Positions 1 through 7,690 of a stretch of 64,000 nucleotides of DNA are shown here, one piece after another. Each line of letters begins with the position of its first letter. Positions within the stretch are counted from its first letter, which is position 1. The position numbers and the translations under genes were made by a program. Under the pieces are notes generated by a model. The model worked only from the letters and a program-made list of their open reading frames with translations, did not search any database and was not told the origin of the DNA. The stretch is from positions 333,798 through 397,797 of the forward strand of contig JAPOYR010000010.1 of assembly GCA_026706485.1 (NCBI GenBank), given 5' to 3'. This DNA comes from Chloroflexota bacterium. Its GTDB lineage: Bacteria; Chloroflexota; UBA11872.

Positions 1-396
1 CCGCGCGCGGCCCTGGGCCTCGTCTCCACGAGCAACGACGGCGGCCCCGGTCTCGTCTTCCTGAACTCGCGGGAAACACAGCGACTGGCCATCGGGTCGG
101 GCGACGCCGGACCGCAGGTCTTTCTCTACGACGCGAACAAAGCGCCGCGCATCCGCTTGGGCTATACGACGAGTGGGCCAACCGTCGCCCTCCACAACGC
201 GAGCGACGCGGAGCGCCTGAGTCTGGAACTCAACGAGGCGGGCGCGGGCATCGCCATCAACGATGTCGCCGGGGAGACGCGCACCGGCCTGGTCGTCACC
301 GCCTCGGGCTCATCGTTGGTCTTTCTCGATGCGCACGGCGCGACGCGCACAAACCTGGGCAGCGACGAGGCCGGGCGGAGCCGGCCACGGCCATAG
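1..396 (+). CDS. Hypothetical repeat protein, C-terminal part (5' end outside window)
   Basis: The reading frame is open from base 1 to a TAG at 394-396, so this is the last 131 residues of a longer protein. It is made of imperfect repeats of the kind 'GLVFLNSRETQRLAIGSGD', 'VFLYDANKAPRIRLG', 'LVFLDAHGATRTNLG'. Each ends in a short hydrophobic strand, Asp, Gly or Ala, then Arg and a small residue. The pattern suggests a beta-strand repeat protein, possibly surface-exposed. I do not recognise a family and assign no function. No other gene in the window shares the repeat. Confidence 0.6.
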   Translation, partial: PRAALGLVSTSNDGGPGLVFLNSRETQRLAIGSGDAGPQVFLYDANKAPRIRLGYTTSGPTVALHNASDAERLSLELNEAGAGIAINDVAGETRTGLVVTASGSSLVFLDAHGATRTNLGSDEAGRSRPRP

Positions 397-626
397 CCGA
401 CGACCGGTGGACCGCGACGCGCTCACCAGCGTTCTCGAACGGTGCGACTGCAAACCGAACATCGACTGCGGCTTTGGCTGAGGCACGCGATCGCCTGGAT
501 CCCATAACAACCAATGGCCGTTCGACGGGCCGCTGAGGACGCACGCGGCAAGCACCAAGATTCGTCGAGCAAAGGCTCGGATTTCACGAATTCCGGAACA
601 TCGTGGTCATCATCAGTGCCCAGCCA

Positions 627-664
627 TTATGTCAACGTGGGTTTTGGCGAGCCCGATACGTAGG
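627..664 (+). promoter_or_regulatory. Dispersed hairpin element, copy 1
   Basis: First of four copies of a 38-39 bp element. It shares TTATGTCAACGTGGGTTTTG and ends GAGCCCGATACGTAGG. A stem of GGGTT and AGCCC (one G-U pair) flanks a 6-nt loop, and outer ACGT arms extend it. It lies 117 bases before the start codon at 782. Twelve-base spaced homology with copy 4 includes TGAGAAACGCG at 729-739, about 42 bases before the start. Confidence 0.6.
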
Positions 665-781
665 TGATAGGCAGATCAGGAAAACGCCCTGGTGTACAGG
701 TGCTTGATGCGGCCTGACACGGTGGATCTGAGAAACGCGCAGGCCGCCACGCGCGTACGTGCTCTGTAGTACGCTCGGCCT

Positions 782-1207
782 ATGCATAAAGATCCACTCT
801 GGCTCAAGCAGGTCGGGCCGCGCCGAGATCCCCGCAGCGATCCGGATCCGGGGTGGATGGCCTCCAAGAACGAGGATGCTCGCGCCGTACGTTGGTTCGT
901 GGCCGCTGCTGTGGGCTATACGCTTTTCTCGCTGTTCACGGGATCGCTGGAAGAGGAAACACGAGGAAGGATCCTCATCGTGACCGTTGCGGTCATCCTG
1001 ACCGCTCATTGGCTGATTCCGCGAGTCCGCCGAATCCTGACCCGTTGGCGTGACCGACGTGCCGTGGCAGACGCATCTCCGTCCCACATGCTCGGGACGC
1101 ATGCCCACGGTCCGGATGTCGATCAGGCGCGCGCCGGTGACCAGCACCCGCGCAGCCGCACAGCCATCGAACAGTTCGACCACATCCGACCGCAACCGTA
1201 TCGCTGA
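782..1207 (+). CDS. Small membrane protein of unknown function
   Basis: A 141-residue protein with a charged N-terminus and two hydrophobic segments at about residues 37-53 (VRWFVAAAVGYTLFSLF) and 62-80 (GRILIVTVAVILTAHWLIP), followed by a basic, low-complexity tail. It is probably an inner-membrane protein. I know no family. It is the first of three small two-helix membrane proteins in a row (also 1482-1889 and 2242-2601), each behind a copy of the same hairpin element. The three do not align well beyond this architecture, so common regulation is better supported than common ancestry. The ATG is taken because the element-to-start arrangement matches the other loci. Confidence 0.55.
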   Translation: MHKDPLWLKQVGPRRDPRSDPDPGWMASKNEDARAVRWFVAAAVGYTLFSLFTGSLEEETRGRILIVTVAVILTAHWLIPRVRRILTRWRDRRAVADASPSHMLGTHAHGPDVDQARAGDQHPRSRTAIEQFDHIRPQPYR

Positions 1208-1368
1208 CACACGCTCGCGTTCGAGGGGCTCAGGCGGCTCGCCCTCCTCCTAGCGAACCAGCCCTGCCGGCCTGAGCATCAACGGCTCGGCTCCTGCGCG
1301 CACAGCCGATCCAGCACGCCCAGCCCCAATGGGTCTCACGGCGCCTCGCTCTGACGCATACGCGAACA

Positions 1369-1407
1369 TTATGTCGATGTGGGCTTTAGCGAGCCCTACA
1401 CGTAGGG
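1369..1407 (+). promoter_or_regulatory. Dispersed hairpin element, copy 2
   Basis: Copy with the best hairpin: GGGCT and AGCCC pair perfectly around a 6-nt loop, and outer TGT and ACA arms pair across one bulged T. It ends 74 bases before the start codon at 1482. Homology to copy 3 continues past the element, through GATCGGTAGCCGTCCGAGTG, to the start codon. Confidence 0.6.
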
Positions 1408-1481
1408 TGCGCGTCGATCGGTAGCCGTCCGAGTGGTTCAGCCGCGTCAAGGCTTTAGCGGCAGCCGTGTATCCTCACTAC

Positions 1482-1889
1482 ATGGACCCACGATGGCGTG
1501 ACGACATTGGCCCAAGCGGATCGTCGCTGAACCACCCGAAGTTCAAACGGCCTTGGGGGTTCCAGCGGCGCTATCCGACTTGGCAGTGGGGTGCCGTCCT
1601 TTTTCTAATATTCGTCGTCCATCCCGTGACTGTTCTCGCAACAGGCTCTCTAGGCTGGGGCGTAGGGATCTACTTCGCAGGGATCGGCCTGTTTATCTTG
1701 GCCAGATACCTCATCGGTCGTCGGGAACGGTCGGCCCGATCCACACGACGCGAGCAGGACTCCCTGTCCCCGACCCGGCAGACGGCGACACATCGGCCGG
1801 ACCGTTCCCTGCAAGACGAACGCGATCGCCTCGCCGCCGAGAATGCCCGACTCAAGGCGCGTCTGCGGCAAAGAGAACGCAGCGAATAA
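1482..1889 (+). CDS. Small membrane protein with C-terminal coiled coil
   Basis: 135 residues. Two hydrophobic helices are predicted at about residues 32-53 (ending HPVTVLATG) and 57-76 (GIYFAGIGLFILARYLIG). A charged C-terminus ends in a short coiled coil (DERDRLAAENARLKARLRQR), which suggests dimerisation in the cytoplasm. The ATG at 1482 is preferred over an in-frame GTG at 1467, because the next locus (2242) aligns at this point: both read ATGGACCC after the same duplicated upstream block. No family recognised. Probably regulated by the hairpin element at 1369-1407. Confidence 0.55.
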   Translation: MDPRWRDDIGPSGSSLNHPKFKRPWGFQRRYPTWQWGAVLFLIFVVHPVTVLATGSLGWGVGIYFAGIGLFILARYLIGRRERSARSTRREQDSLSPTRQTATHRPDRSLQDERDRLAAENARLKARLRQRERSE

Positions 1890-2126
1890 TCCCGGCCTGA
1901 CCACGACTAGTCGCCGATAGCTCGACGGCGCATCGGAGGTCCAGCGTCTTTTCTGCGAAGGTCCTCGAAGGCGCGGAGCCCTACTTGCAGTGACTACATG
2001 ACTATCTGGCAAAGGCCCAACGCGCGATAGCTGTTGATGTGATGAGGTTCGGCGCCGTACCACACCAGCAGGACGCAAGAGTGCTTGCTACCGCTAAACG
2101 CTACGCCGTCTGCAGGTGAGGCCTTG

Positions 2127-2165
2127 TTATGTCAACGAGGGTTTCCACCGTCCCTACACGCAGGG
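2127..2165 (+). promoter_or_regulatory. Dispersed hairpin element, copy 3 (diverged)
   Basis: The most diverged copy: GGGTTTCCACCGTCCC keeps only a three-pair core stem. The flank continues as a segmental duplication of copy 2 up to the start codon. It ends 76 bases before the ATG at 2242, nearly the same spacing as copy 2. Confidence 0.5.
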
Positions 2166-2241
2166 TGCCCGTAGATCGGTAGCCGTCCGAGTGGTCCGGC
2201 CGCGTGCAAAAGCTGCTGCGGCTGTGCGGTATTCTCTCCCT

Positions 2242-2601
2242 ATGGACCCAGATCCTTTCCGTGGCCTTGGGCCACCCAGGCTCCCTGCAGCTGGCCATGC
2301 GGCAAGGGATGAACGGCCTGCGGGTACACGGCGCCGGGGTGCGCCATACACCTCCAGTGCGCCGCGCGGCTTTTGGGCTAGGCGCTGGGAAAAGGCGTTC
2401 CATCTGGGAATCTTTCTCGCTCCGTTCTACGCCCTCCTTAGCGCCTCCTCGGACACGCCCCACTGGTACATAGTTGCTGGTTTCTGGGCCGGCTTGTGCG
2501 CGCTGCTCTGGCTTACCCTGCGGTCCATCCGGCTGCGGCTCCACCACCGTCTGCGCGACCACCTTGCGAGCGCCATTTCGCGCGTGAGAGATCGCATCTA
2601 G
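2242..2601 (+). CDS. Small membrane protein of unknown function
   Basis: 119 residues. A basic, Pro- and Arg-rich first third is followed by two hydrophobic helices at about residues 54-70 (FHLGIFLAPFYALLSAS) and 76-95 (WYIVAGFWAGLCALLWLTL), then a basic amphipathic tail. The start is set by alignment with the duplicated upstream block of 1482. It is the third membrane protein in this series and the last before the tail genes. A holin-like or host-envelope role is possible, but nothing in the sequence proves it. Confidence 0.5.
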   Translation: MDPDPFRGLGPPRLPAAGHAARDERPAGTRRRGAPYTSSAPRGFWARRWEKAFHLGIFLAPFYALLSASSDTPHWYIVAGFWAGLCALLWLTLRSIRLRLHHRLRDHLASAISRVRDRI

Positions 2602-2707
2602 CAAGCGACAGATACCGACCCCGGAGGTCGAGGCGAGCGGCGCCTCTCCCTAACTTCCCCACGCTGATCGCCACGATTCCCCAAGCATCTCTCCCATGCT
2701 GTCAACA

Positions 2708-2746
2708 TTATGTAAATGTGGGTTTCGGCAAGCCCTATACGTAAGG
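2708..2746 (+). promoter_or_regulatory. Dispersed hairpin element, copy 4
   Basis: The core is GGGTTTCGGCAAGCCC, with outer ATGT and ACGT arms. It ends 123 bases before the tape-measure start at 2870. Like copy 1, it is followed by TGAGAAACGCG, here at 2822-2832 and 37 bases before the start codon. The four copies therefore fall into two layouts, 1 with 4 and 2 with 3. Confidence 0.6.
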
Positions 2747-2869
2747 TCTGCCTGGGTCGGTCGTGATCCATGCGCCAGGACGCTCGGGTCATACCGACAT
2801 CGTGGAATTGAGAAGTGGCCTTGAGAAACGCGGGTCCGTGCCGGACGTGCCACTAAAGGAAATTCGCAG

Positions 2870-4837
2870 ATGGATGAGGACGAGATTCGGGAATTACTGG
2901 GTCTGGGCATAGGGACTGGTATCGAGACCATATTAGGGCTGGCTGCTGGGGGAGTTGCCGGCCTTCCCGGCATCATTGCGATGGCCGCCACTACGACGGC
3001 GTATAAGCACATGGCCGAAGAAGCCGCAATTGAGGCCGAGAATCGCGCACACACCTTCAAGGTACTTGCTGACGCCGGTCGAGCAGAAAGGGACCCGGAG
3101 TTCACGCCACCGGCGTCACTTCCTGATCCCTCCACGGTTCTCAGAAACTTCGAAGAGATTTTTAGCGGAAGTGTCGCAATAGGGCTTGACTACGCTGATC
3201 GCGAGTCAGTGGATTTTATGCCGCAAAAAGACGCGTCACTTGCCGCGCAAGCAATGAACATGGGACCGGAGGAGTTTCTGCGGTGGACAACGATGGCACG
3301 ACCAGTGGCGTACGGGAGCAACCGTGATCCTGGGGAAGTAATCACGGACATGACCAAGATCTGGTCGGGGCCCGGGCAGGAGCTTGATGTTGCTGCACGC
3401 GCCGTCGACGTGATCACTGACGACCTAGATGCCCTGGACCGAATGGCACTCGGCGCGAACCACCCAGCGATGCGGGCCATCCTGAACGAGGCTCAGAACT
3501 ACGCCCCCTATACGAGTGGGTTTAACCAACCGTTCGCCGAAGTGGACGGCCCGTGGGCTGATTACAGAAAGCAGGGCCAAGTCCCACGCCAGACTGACGA
3601 GGGCCTCGCCCGCGGCGCCTGGAGCCTCGAGCAGAGCATGGCCGACACGCGGGATTGGACCTCAGGCTTGCCGGCCACTACAGGCACCGGCCCTGAGTGG
3701 TCGCAAGGCGCCGGGCCGATATGGGACCCGGCGTACGGAGTCCCGTTCTGGACCTCAGGCTTGCCGGACGCTACAGGCGCCGGCCCTGAGTGGTCGCAAG
3801 ACGCCGGGCCAATGTGGGACCCGTTTTATGAAGGCCCGGGCTCGCAGCTAGGGCAGGTTGCCGACGAGTTGCAGGATTTTCAGAACACGGCCGGCGGCGA
3901 ATTGAACACGATGGGCAACGAACTCGAGCACACCGCCAATTCCGCGCTCCGCATGCAGGACGCCGTCGGCGGGGCGAGCTTCGAGCTGTGGGAGCTGGAG
4001 CACCCGCTGCTGCAGATCCGTGACGTCGCGATCAATCTCGCCGACACCATGGGGAGCGGCTACGGCGGCGATGGCGTGACCGGCGCCATGGACCATGCCG
4101 GATTCGCTGCCGACGGCCTCGCCCTCAGCACCGGCACCGCCGAGCAGGCGCTGCTGGCGGCCGGCCTGACCGGCGACTCGACCACCCAGGTGCTCGACCT
4201 GATGCGCCGGGCGGGCCTCGATCCCGCCACCAGCGCCTGGGGCGAGCTCGCCGCGGCCGTGCACGTGTGGGGCGACGCCACCGACACCGAGGTCGACCGC
4301 GTGATTGGGCGCCTCGGCGAGCTGGCCAGAGTCCAAGGCGGCGGCGGGCCCGGCTCGGGGGGCTCGGGAAGCTCGGGGGGCGGCTCCGCACAGGCAGCCC
4401 TGAGCCAACTTATGTCGCTGGCCTACCGCGTCGCCGTGGAACGCGCCGACATGGGCGATCTCAACCCGCAGCACCGAGCCCACGAGCTCGGCAAGGTTCT
4501 GGGCCAGCTCGGCGCCCCCGGCTCGGTTGCGGAAAAGCTGGCGCTGCTGCGGCTGTTCTTCGCCGGCAGCGCGCACGGCCTTTCCTTCGGGCTGGGGCCC
4601 TCGGCCAGCTCGCTGGGCTTCGACATCCCGCAGTTCGCCGGCGGCGGCACCGTGCCCGGTCCGCTGGGCGCGCCGCAGCTGATCTTGGCCCACGGCGGCG
4701 AGCACATCGTGCCCCACCGGGCCACGGGCAGCCCCACCATCATCCGCATCGAGCTGGACCGCGAGGTCCTGAGCCAGGCGGTGCTCGGCGACCTGCTGCG
4801 GCTGCAAGGCCGCGAAGTCACCCTGGGGCTCAGCTAA
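2870..4837 (+). CDS. Phage tail tape-measure-like protein
   Basis: 655 residues, preceded by AAGGAAA about ten bases before the ATG. The C-terminus (about residues 590-625) carries the Gly/Pro-rich segment FAGGGTVPGPLGAPQLILAH followed by GGEHIVPH, typical of tape-measure and tail-length proteins of siphophages. The N-terminus has a hydrophobic Gly/Ala stretch (residues 12-45). Residues about 260-325 hold two near-identical copies of a 'TSGLPxATGxGPEWSQ' unit, and a Gly/Ser linker lies near residue 490. Base and codon use change within the gene: the first ~800 bases are less GC-rich than the rest, which suggests a mosaic joined near 3600-3840. It is short for a tape measure. It opens the tail operon. 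Confidence 0.6.
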   Translation: MDEDEIRELLGLGIGTGIETILGLAAGGVAGLPGIIAMAATTTAYKHMAEEAAIEAENRAHTFKVLADAGRAERDPEFTPPASLPDPSTVLRNFEEIFSGSVAIGLDYADRESVDFMPQKDASLAAQAMNMGPEEFLRWTTMARPVAYGSNRDPGEVITDMTKIWSGPGQELDVAARAVDVITDDLDALDRMALGANHPAMRAILNEAQNYAPYTSGFNQPFAEVDGPWADYRKQGQVPRQTDEGLARGAWSLEQSMADTRDWTSGLPATTGTGPEWSQGAGPIWDPAYGVPFWTSGLPDATGAGPEWSQDAGPMWDPFYEGPGSQLGQVADELQDFQNTAGGELNTMGNELEHTANSALRMQDAVGGASFELWELEHPLLQIRDVAINLADTMGSGYGGDGVTGAMDHAGFAADGLALSTGTAEQALLAAGLTGDSTTQVLDLMRRAGLDPATSAWGELAAAVHVWGDATDTEVDRVIGRLGELARVQGGGGPGSGGSGSSGGGSAQAALSQLMSLAYRVAVERADMGDLNPQHRAHELGKVLGQLGAPGSVAEKLALLRLFFAGSAHGLSFGLGPSASSLGFDIPQFAGGGTVPGPLGAPQLILAHGGEHIVPHRATGSPTIIRIELDREVLSQAVLGDLLRLQGREVTLGLS

Positions 4838-4839
4838 CC

Positions 4840-6024
4840 ATGGCCCCTGCATTGCCCACGATGCGCGTGCTGATCGACTTCACCAACGACTGGAACCACA
4901 CGCCGCCGGAATTCACTGAACTCCAGGCCGTGACGCACGAGCTGCAGATTCGCCGCGGTCGCCAGTTCGAGCGCGACGCGGTGCAGTCCGGACGTCTCAC
5001 CCTCACGCTCGACAACGCCGCCGGCGACCTCTGGCCGGACACATCCGGTGGCATGCCAACCCGGCAGATCCGCCCCGGCTTGCAGACCCGTGTGGAGGCG
5101 GTGTGGCAGAACGTGGTCTACCCCCTGTTCACCGGCTTCATCGAGTCCTGGGAACCATCGGTGACCCCCGGCCAATCCATCGTGACCGTGACGGCCTATG
5201 ACGGCCTGAAGCTGCTGGCCACCCGCCAGCTCGAGACGGCGGGCTTTGTCCAGGGTCTGTCGGGAGCCCGCATCGGGCAGATTCTGGATGACATCGACTG
5301 GCCCGCAGGCGCGCGGCAGCTCGACGCGGGGCAGATGACGGTGACGGCGAGCGGCGCCCTGGACCGGGTGGCGGCCCGCGAGCACCTCAACCAGGTGCTC
5401 ACCGCGGAGCAGGGCTATGCCTTCATCGACGGGGCCGGCCGGTTCGCCTTCCACGACCGCGCCGCCCGCACGGTGGGCGGCGCCGCCCACGCCGTCTTCG
5501 GTCCCGCGACTCGCGGCGCCGTGCCCGCCTTGCCCTTCGCCGATCCGGTCTTCGAGATGACGGACGTGCGCGTGGTCAACGATGCCAGCGTGACCCGCAC
5601 CGGCGGCACGCCCCAAACCGCCGAGAACGAGACGTCGCAAGACTCCTACGGCGTGCGCTCCGAGACCCTGAACAACCTGCCGCTCACCAGCGACCTCGAG
5701 GCTCGCAGTCTGGCCCAGTACCGCGTGAGCCAGTGGGCCGAGCCGGGGATGCGGCTGCGGGCCATCACCCTGCGGCCGGAGGCGAATCCCGCCGCCATGT
5801 TTCCCCAGGCGCTGGGCCGCGAGATCGGCGACCGCGTGACCGTGCGCTGGCCGCCGGCGGGGATCGACGCCGACTTCTACATCGAGGGCATCCAGCACCG
5901 GCGCCGCGCCCACACGGGCTGGACCACCCAGTGGTGGCTCTCGCCCACCTCGGCCCTGACGTACTGGCGGCTGGGAATCGTGGGCGCGTCGGAGCTGGGC
6001 CAAACGACCCGCTTGTCGTTCTAG
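4840..6024 (+). CDS. Phage tail/baseplate-hub-like protein
   Basis: 394 residues, starting two bases after the tape-measure stop. The N-terminus reads MRVLIDFTNDWNHTPPEFTE, then 'GRQFERDAVQSGRLTLTLDN', 'FTGFIESWEP' and 'VTVTAYDGLKLL'. This is the pattern of phage tail proteins that bind the tube end or baseplate hub and carry a late-control-D-like beta domain. Position directly after the tape measure is the usual place for a distal-tail or hub gene. A second in-frame ATG at 4861 is possible. I cannot say which of Dit or hub it is. Confidence 0.6.
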   Translation: MAPALPTMRVLIDFTNDWNHTPPEFTELQAVTHELQIRRGRQFERDAVQSGRLTLTLDNAAGDLWPDTSGGMPTRQIRPGLQTRVEAVWQNVVYPLFTGFIESWEPSVTPGQSIVTVTAYDGLKLLATRQLETAGFVQGLSGARIGQILDDIDWPAGARQLDAGQMTVTASGALDRVAAREHLNQVLTAEQGYAFIDGAGRFAFHDRAARTVGGAAHAVFGPATRGAVPALPFADPVFEMTDVRVVNDASVTRTGGTPQTAENETSQDSYGVRSETLNNLPLTSDLEARSLAQYRVSQWAEPGMRLRAITLRPEANPAAMFPQALGREIGDRVTVRWPPAGIDADFYIEGIQHRRRAHTGWTTQWWLSPTSALTYWRLGIVGASELGQTTRLSF

Positions 6025-6035
6025 AGGAGTTGTTC

Positions 6036-6557
6036 ATGATTGCCGGAGATCGCATCAGCACCGCGTCGGACCAGGCGCGCGTATCGGTCGAGGACTACCT
6101 GCAAACGGCGGCGGAGCAGCTGCGGCTCGAGCCGCCGCGCGCGCCGGCCGTGGAGCTGGACCCGCCGCTGATGGCGCACATCGCCTTCGGCGGCTGGCAG
6201 GTGGGCTGCCCCTGGTGCCCGAACGAGCAGCTGCACGAGCCGGGCGCGGGGGTGACCTATTGCCTCAATCCCGAATGCCCGCGGCCCCACGGCGACCGCT
6301 GGCTCGCCGTGGTGGACCCACCGGCGGCCGACATCGCCGCCGCCGAGGAACTCCTGGTCGCGAGGGTCGAGGAGGTGGTGGACACCCGCAACGGCCAGCC
6401 CGCCCTGGGTCCCGACGGCCGGCCGATCCTGCGGGCGATGACCGAACGCCGGCACTGGCTCCCCGACCGCGGCGAGACGATCGACATGCTGCGCCGCGAA
6501 AACCACGCCCACGGATTCGCTACGACATTTCCTGGAGGTTCCCATGGCCTGGATTAG
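6036..6557 (+). CDS. Tail-region protein with a zinc-ribbon motif
   Basis: 173 residues, with AGAGGAG before the ATG. A CPWC pair at about residue 59 and a CLNPEC pair about 23 residues later make a four-Cys zinc ribbon. A charged C-terminal half follows (VARVEEVVDTRNGQPALGPD). The gene overlaps the next start by 14 bases (ATG at 6544). No family recognised. The position between the baseplate-like gene and the fibre genes suggests a structural or assembly role. Confidence 0.5.
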   Translation: MIAGDRISTASDQARVSVEDYLQTAAEQLRLEPPRAPAVELDPPLMAHIAFGGWQVGCPWCPNEQLHEPGAGVTYCLNPECPRPHGDRWLAVVDPPAADIAAAEELLVARVEEVVDTRNGQPALGPDGRPILRAMTERRHWLPDRGETIDMLRRENHAHGFATTFPGGSHGLD

Positions 6558-6638
6558 CCCTGTTTCGCGCGCCACCGGCTTTCTCGTCACCGCCGCGCGC
6601 TGGAACCAAGACGTCGTCGACAACGGGGTCGACCTCAA
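6522..6638 (+). repeat. 117-bp direct repeat, copy A
   Basis: Begins ACGACATTTCCTGGAGGTT, covers the ribosome-binding site and first ~32 codons of the tail-fibre gene at 6544, and ends at GACCTCAA. It is almost identical to 7399-7515, exactly 877 bases downstream. Confidence 0.85.
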
Positions 6639-7029
6639 TGATCGGGTGACAAGCTTGGAGGCCGGTGGCGGCCCCATCACCACGGCCAAGCTGGCCGACA
6701 GCGCGGTCACCAGTGCGAAGCTGGGCTCTAGTGCCGTGACCAGTGCGAAGCTCGCGAACGGCGCGGTCACCGGCGATAAGCTCGCCGCGAGTTTGCTCAG
6801 TTACGACGCGATCGGGAGCTACATGCTCGCCCGGCAGGTTTCCGCGGGGGCCACCAACGCCCCGGGCAGCACACGGGCGGGGTCGAGCCTCAACCCGTCG
6901 GCGTCCAGCGGCCTGTCATCGTCGGCCCATGTCAGCGGCACCTGGCGGTGCATGGGCTATTCCACGGACGGCGGCGGTGACTTTAGTCCGTGGGACGACG
7001 GCGTGACGCTGTGGGTGAGGATTAGCTGA
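6544..7029 (+). CDS. Tail-fibre-like protein, copy 1
   Basis: 161 residues. The N-terminal block (MAWISPVSRATGFLVTAARW, NQDVVDNGVDLN) is shared with the protein at 7421 and probably anchors the fibre to the particle. Residues about 44-80 hold tandem units of the 'SAVTSAKLGS' type (AVTSAKL, AVTGDKL), the repeat of trimeric phage fibre shafts. The C-terminal ~75 residues are Ser/Gly-rich and unique, so they are likely the receptor-facing tip. CTGGAGG precedes the start, and the stop overlaps the next ATG (TGATGG). Confidence 0.65.
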   Translation: MAWISPVSRATGFLVTAARWNQDVVDNGVDLNDRVTSLEAGGGPITTAKLADSAVTSAKLGSSAVTSAKLANGAVTGDKLAASLLSYDAIGSYMLARQVSAGATNAPGSTRAGSSLNPSASSGLSSSAHVSGTWRCMGYSTDGGGDFSPWDDGVTLWVRIS

Positions 7030-7379
7030 TGGCGCTGCCCCGTGGCGTGCGCAACGCCGAGCGACTTTCGGACGGCCGGATCGATTGCGAGATCAATCAC
7101 CCCGTGCATGGGTGGATTCCGACGACGGCCGACGCGGACGACCCGGATAGCCGCAAGCTGCACGCGGCGATCCTGGCGAGTGGCGAATCGCTGCCGGAGC
7201 GCTCCGTGGGCCCCGCGCTGGACCGTGCGCAGGTGCGCGAGGAGTTGCAGGCGCGGCTGCGGCGCCAATGGCTGGAGCAGGCGTTCAGGTCGGCCAAGGC
7301 CGACGAGCTGGCGGCCATCGACGCCGCGGTGGCCGCGGCCACGACGCCGCAGGCTCTCGCGGCCCTGCTCGACGCGTAG
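7029..7379 (+). CDS. Small phage tail protein, fibre-associated
   Basis: 116 residues. The N-terminus (LSDGRIDCEINHPVHGWIPT, then TADADDPDS) resembles short tail proteins that follow fibre genes and read 'DGxVDCEIxHPxxGWIPFTA'. The C-terminal half is helical and Ala/Arg-rich (about residues 55-115). The start overlaps the fibre stop, so the two are probably co-translated. An assembly or attachment-chaperone role is inferred from position and family resemblance only. Confidence 0.5.
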   Translation: MALPRGVRNAERLSDGRIDCEINHPVHGWIPTTADADDPDSRKLHAAILASGESLPERSVGPALDRAQVREELQARLRRQWLEQAFRSAKADELAAIDAAVAAATTPQALAALLDA

Positions 7380-7398
7380 CCGCGGCCCGGTGGCATCC

Positions 7399-7515
7399 AC
7401 GACATTTCCTGGAGGTTTCCATGGCCTGGATTAGCCCCGTTTCCCGCGCCACCGGCTATCTCGTCACCGCCGCGCGCTGGAACCAAGACGTCGTCGACAA
7501 CGGGATCGACCTCAA
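7399..7515 (+). repeat. 117-bp direct repeat, copy B
   Basis: Second copy of 6522-6638, again covering ribosome-binding site, start codon and anchor region of a fibre gene. Recombination between the copies would delete 877 bases and swap fibre tips. Confidence 0.85.
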
Positions 7516-7687
7516 CCAGCGGCTCAATAGCTTGTCGGCCGATGGCGCGATCACCACGAACCGGCTGGCCGACGGCGCCGTGACCGCCGACAAACTGGCC
7601 GACGCTGCTATCCGTCGCATCCATGTGAGCGACAACGCGCCTACGGCCTCTGACGGGGCGGTGGACGACCTGTGGATAACGCGCTGA
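7421..7687 (+). CDS. Tail-fibre-like protein, copy 2 (short)
   Basis: 88 residues. The anchor block (first ~33 residues) is nearly identical to the protein at 6544. A short 'GAITTNRLADGAVTADKLAD' shaft follows, with only two repeats, then a short tail ending LWITR. It lacks the long unique tip of copy 1. It is probably a duplicated fibre gene that exchanged or lost its distal part, or one whose tip is the separate protein at 7691, three bases downstream. Confidence 0.6.
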   Translation: MAWISPVSRATGYLVTAARWNQDVVDNGIDLNQRLNSLSADGAITTNRLADGAVTADKLADAAIRRIHVSDNAPTASDGAVDDLWITR

Positions 7688-7690
7688 CCT

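Noticed and set aside
3848-6003. Long minus-strand frames opposite the tail genes (e.g. 334 and 389 residues)
   Set aside because: They mirror the codon structure of the plus-strand tail genes, are rich in Gly/Arg/His/Ala and have no start signals: shadow frames.
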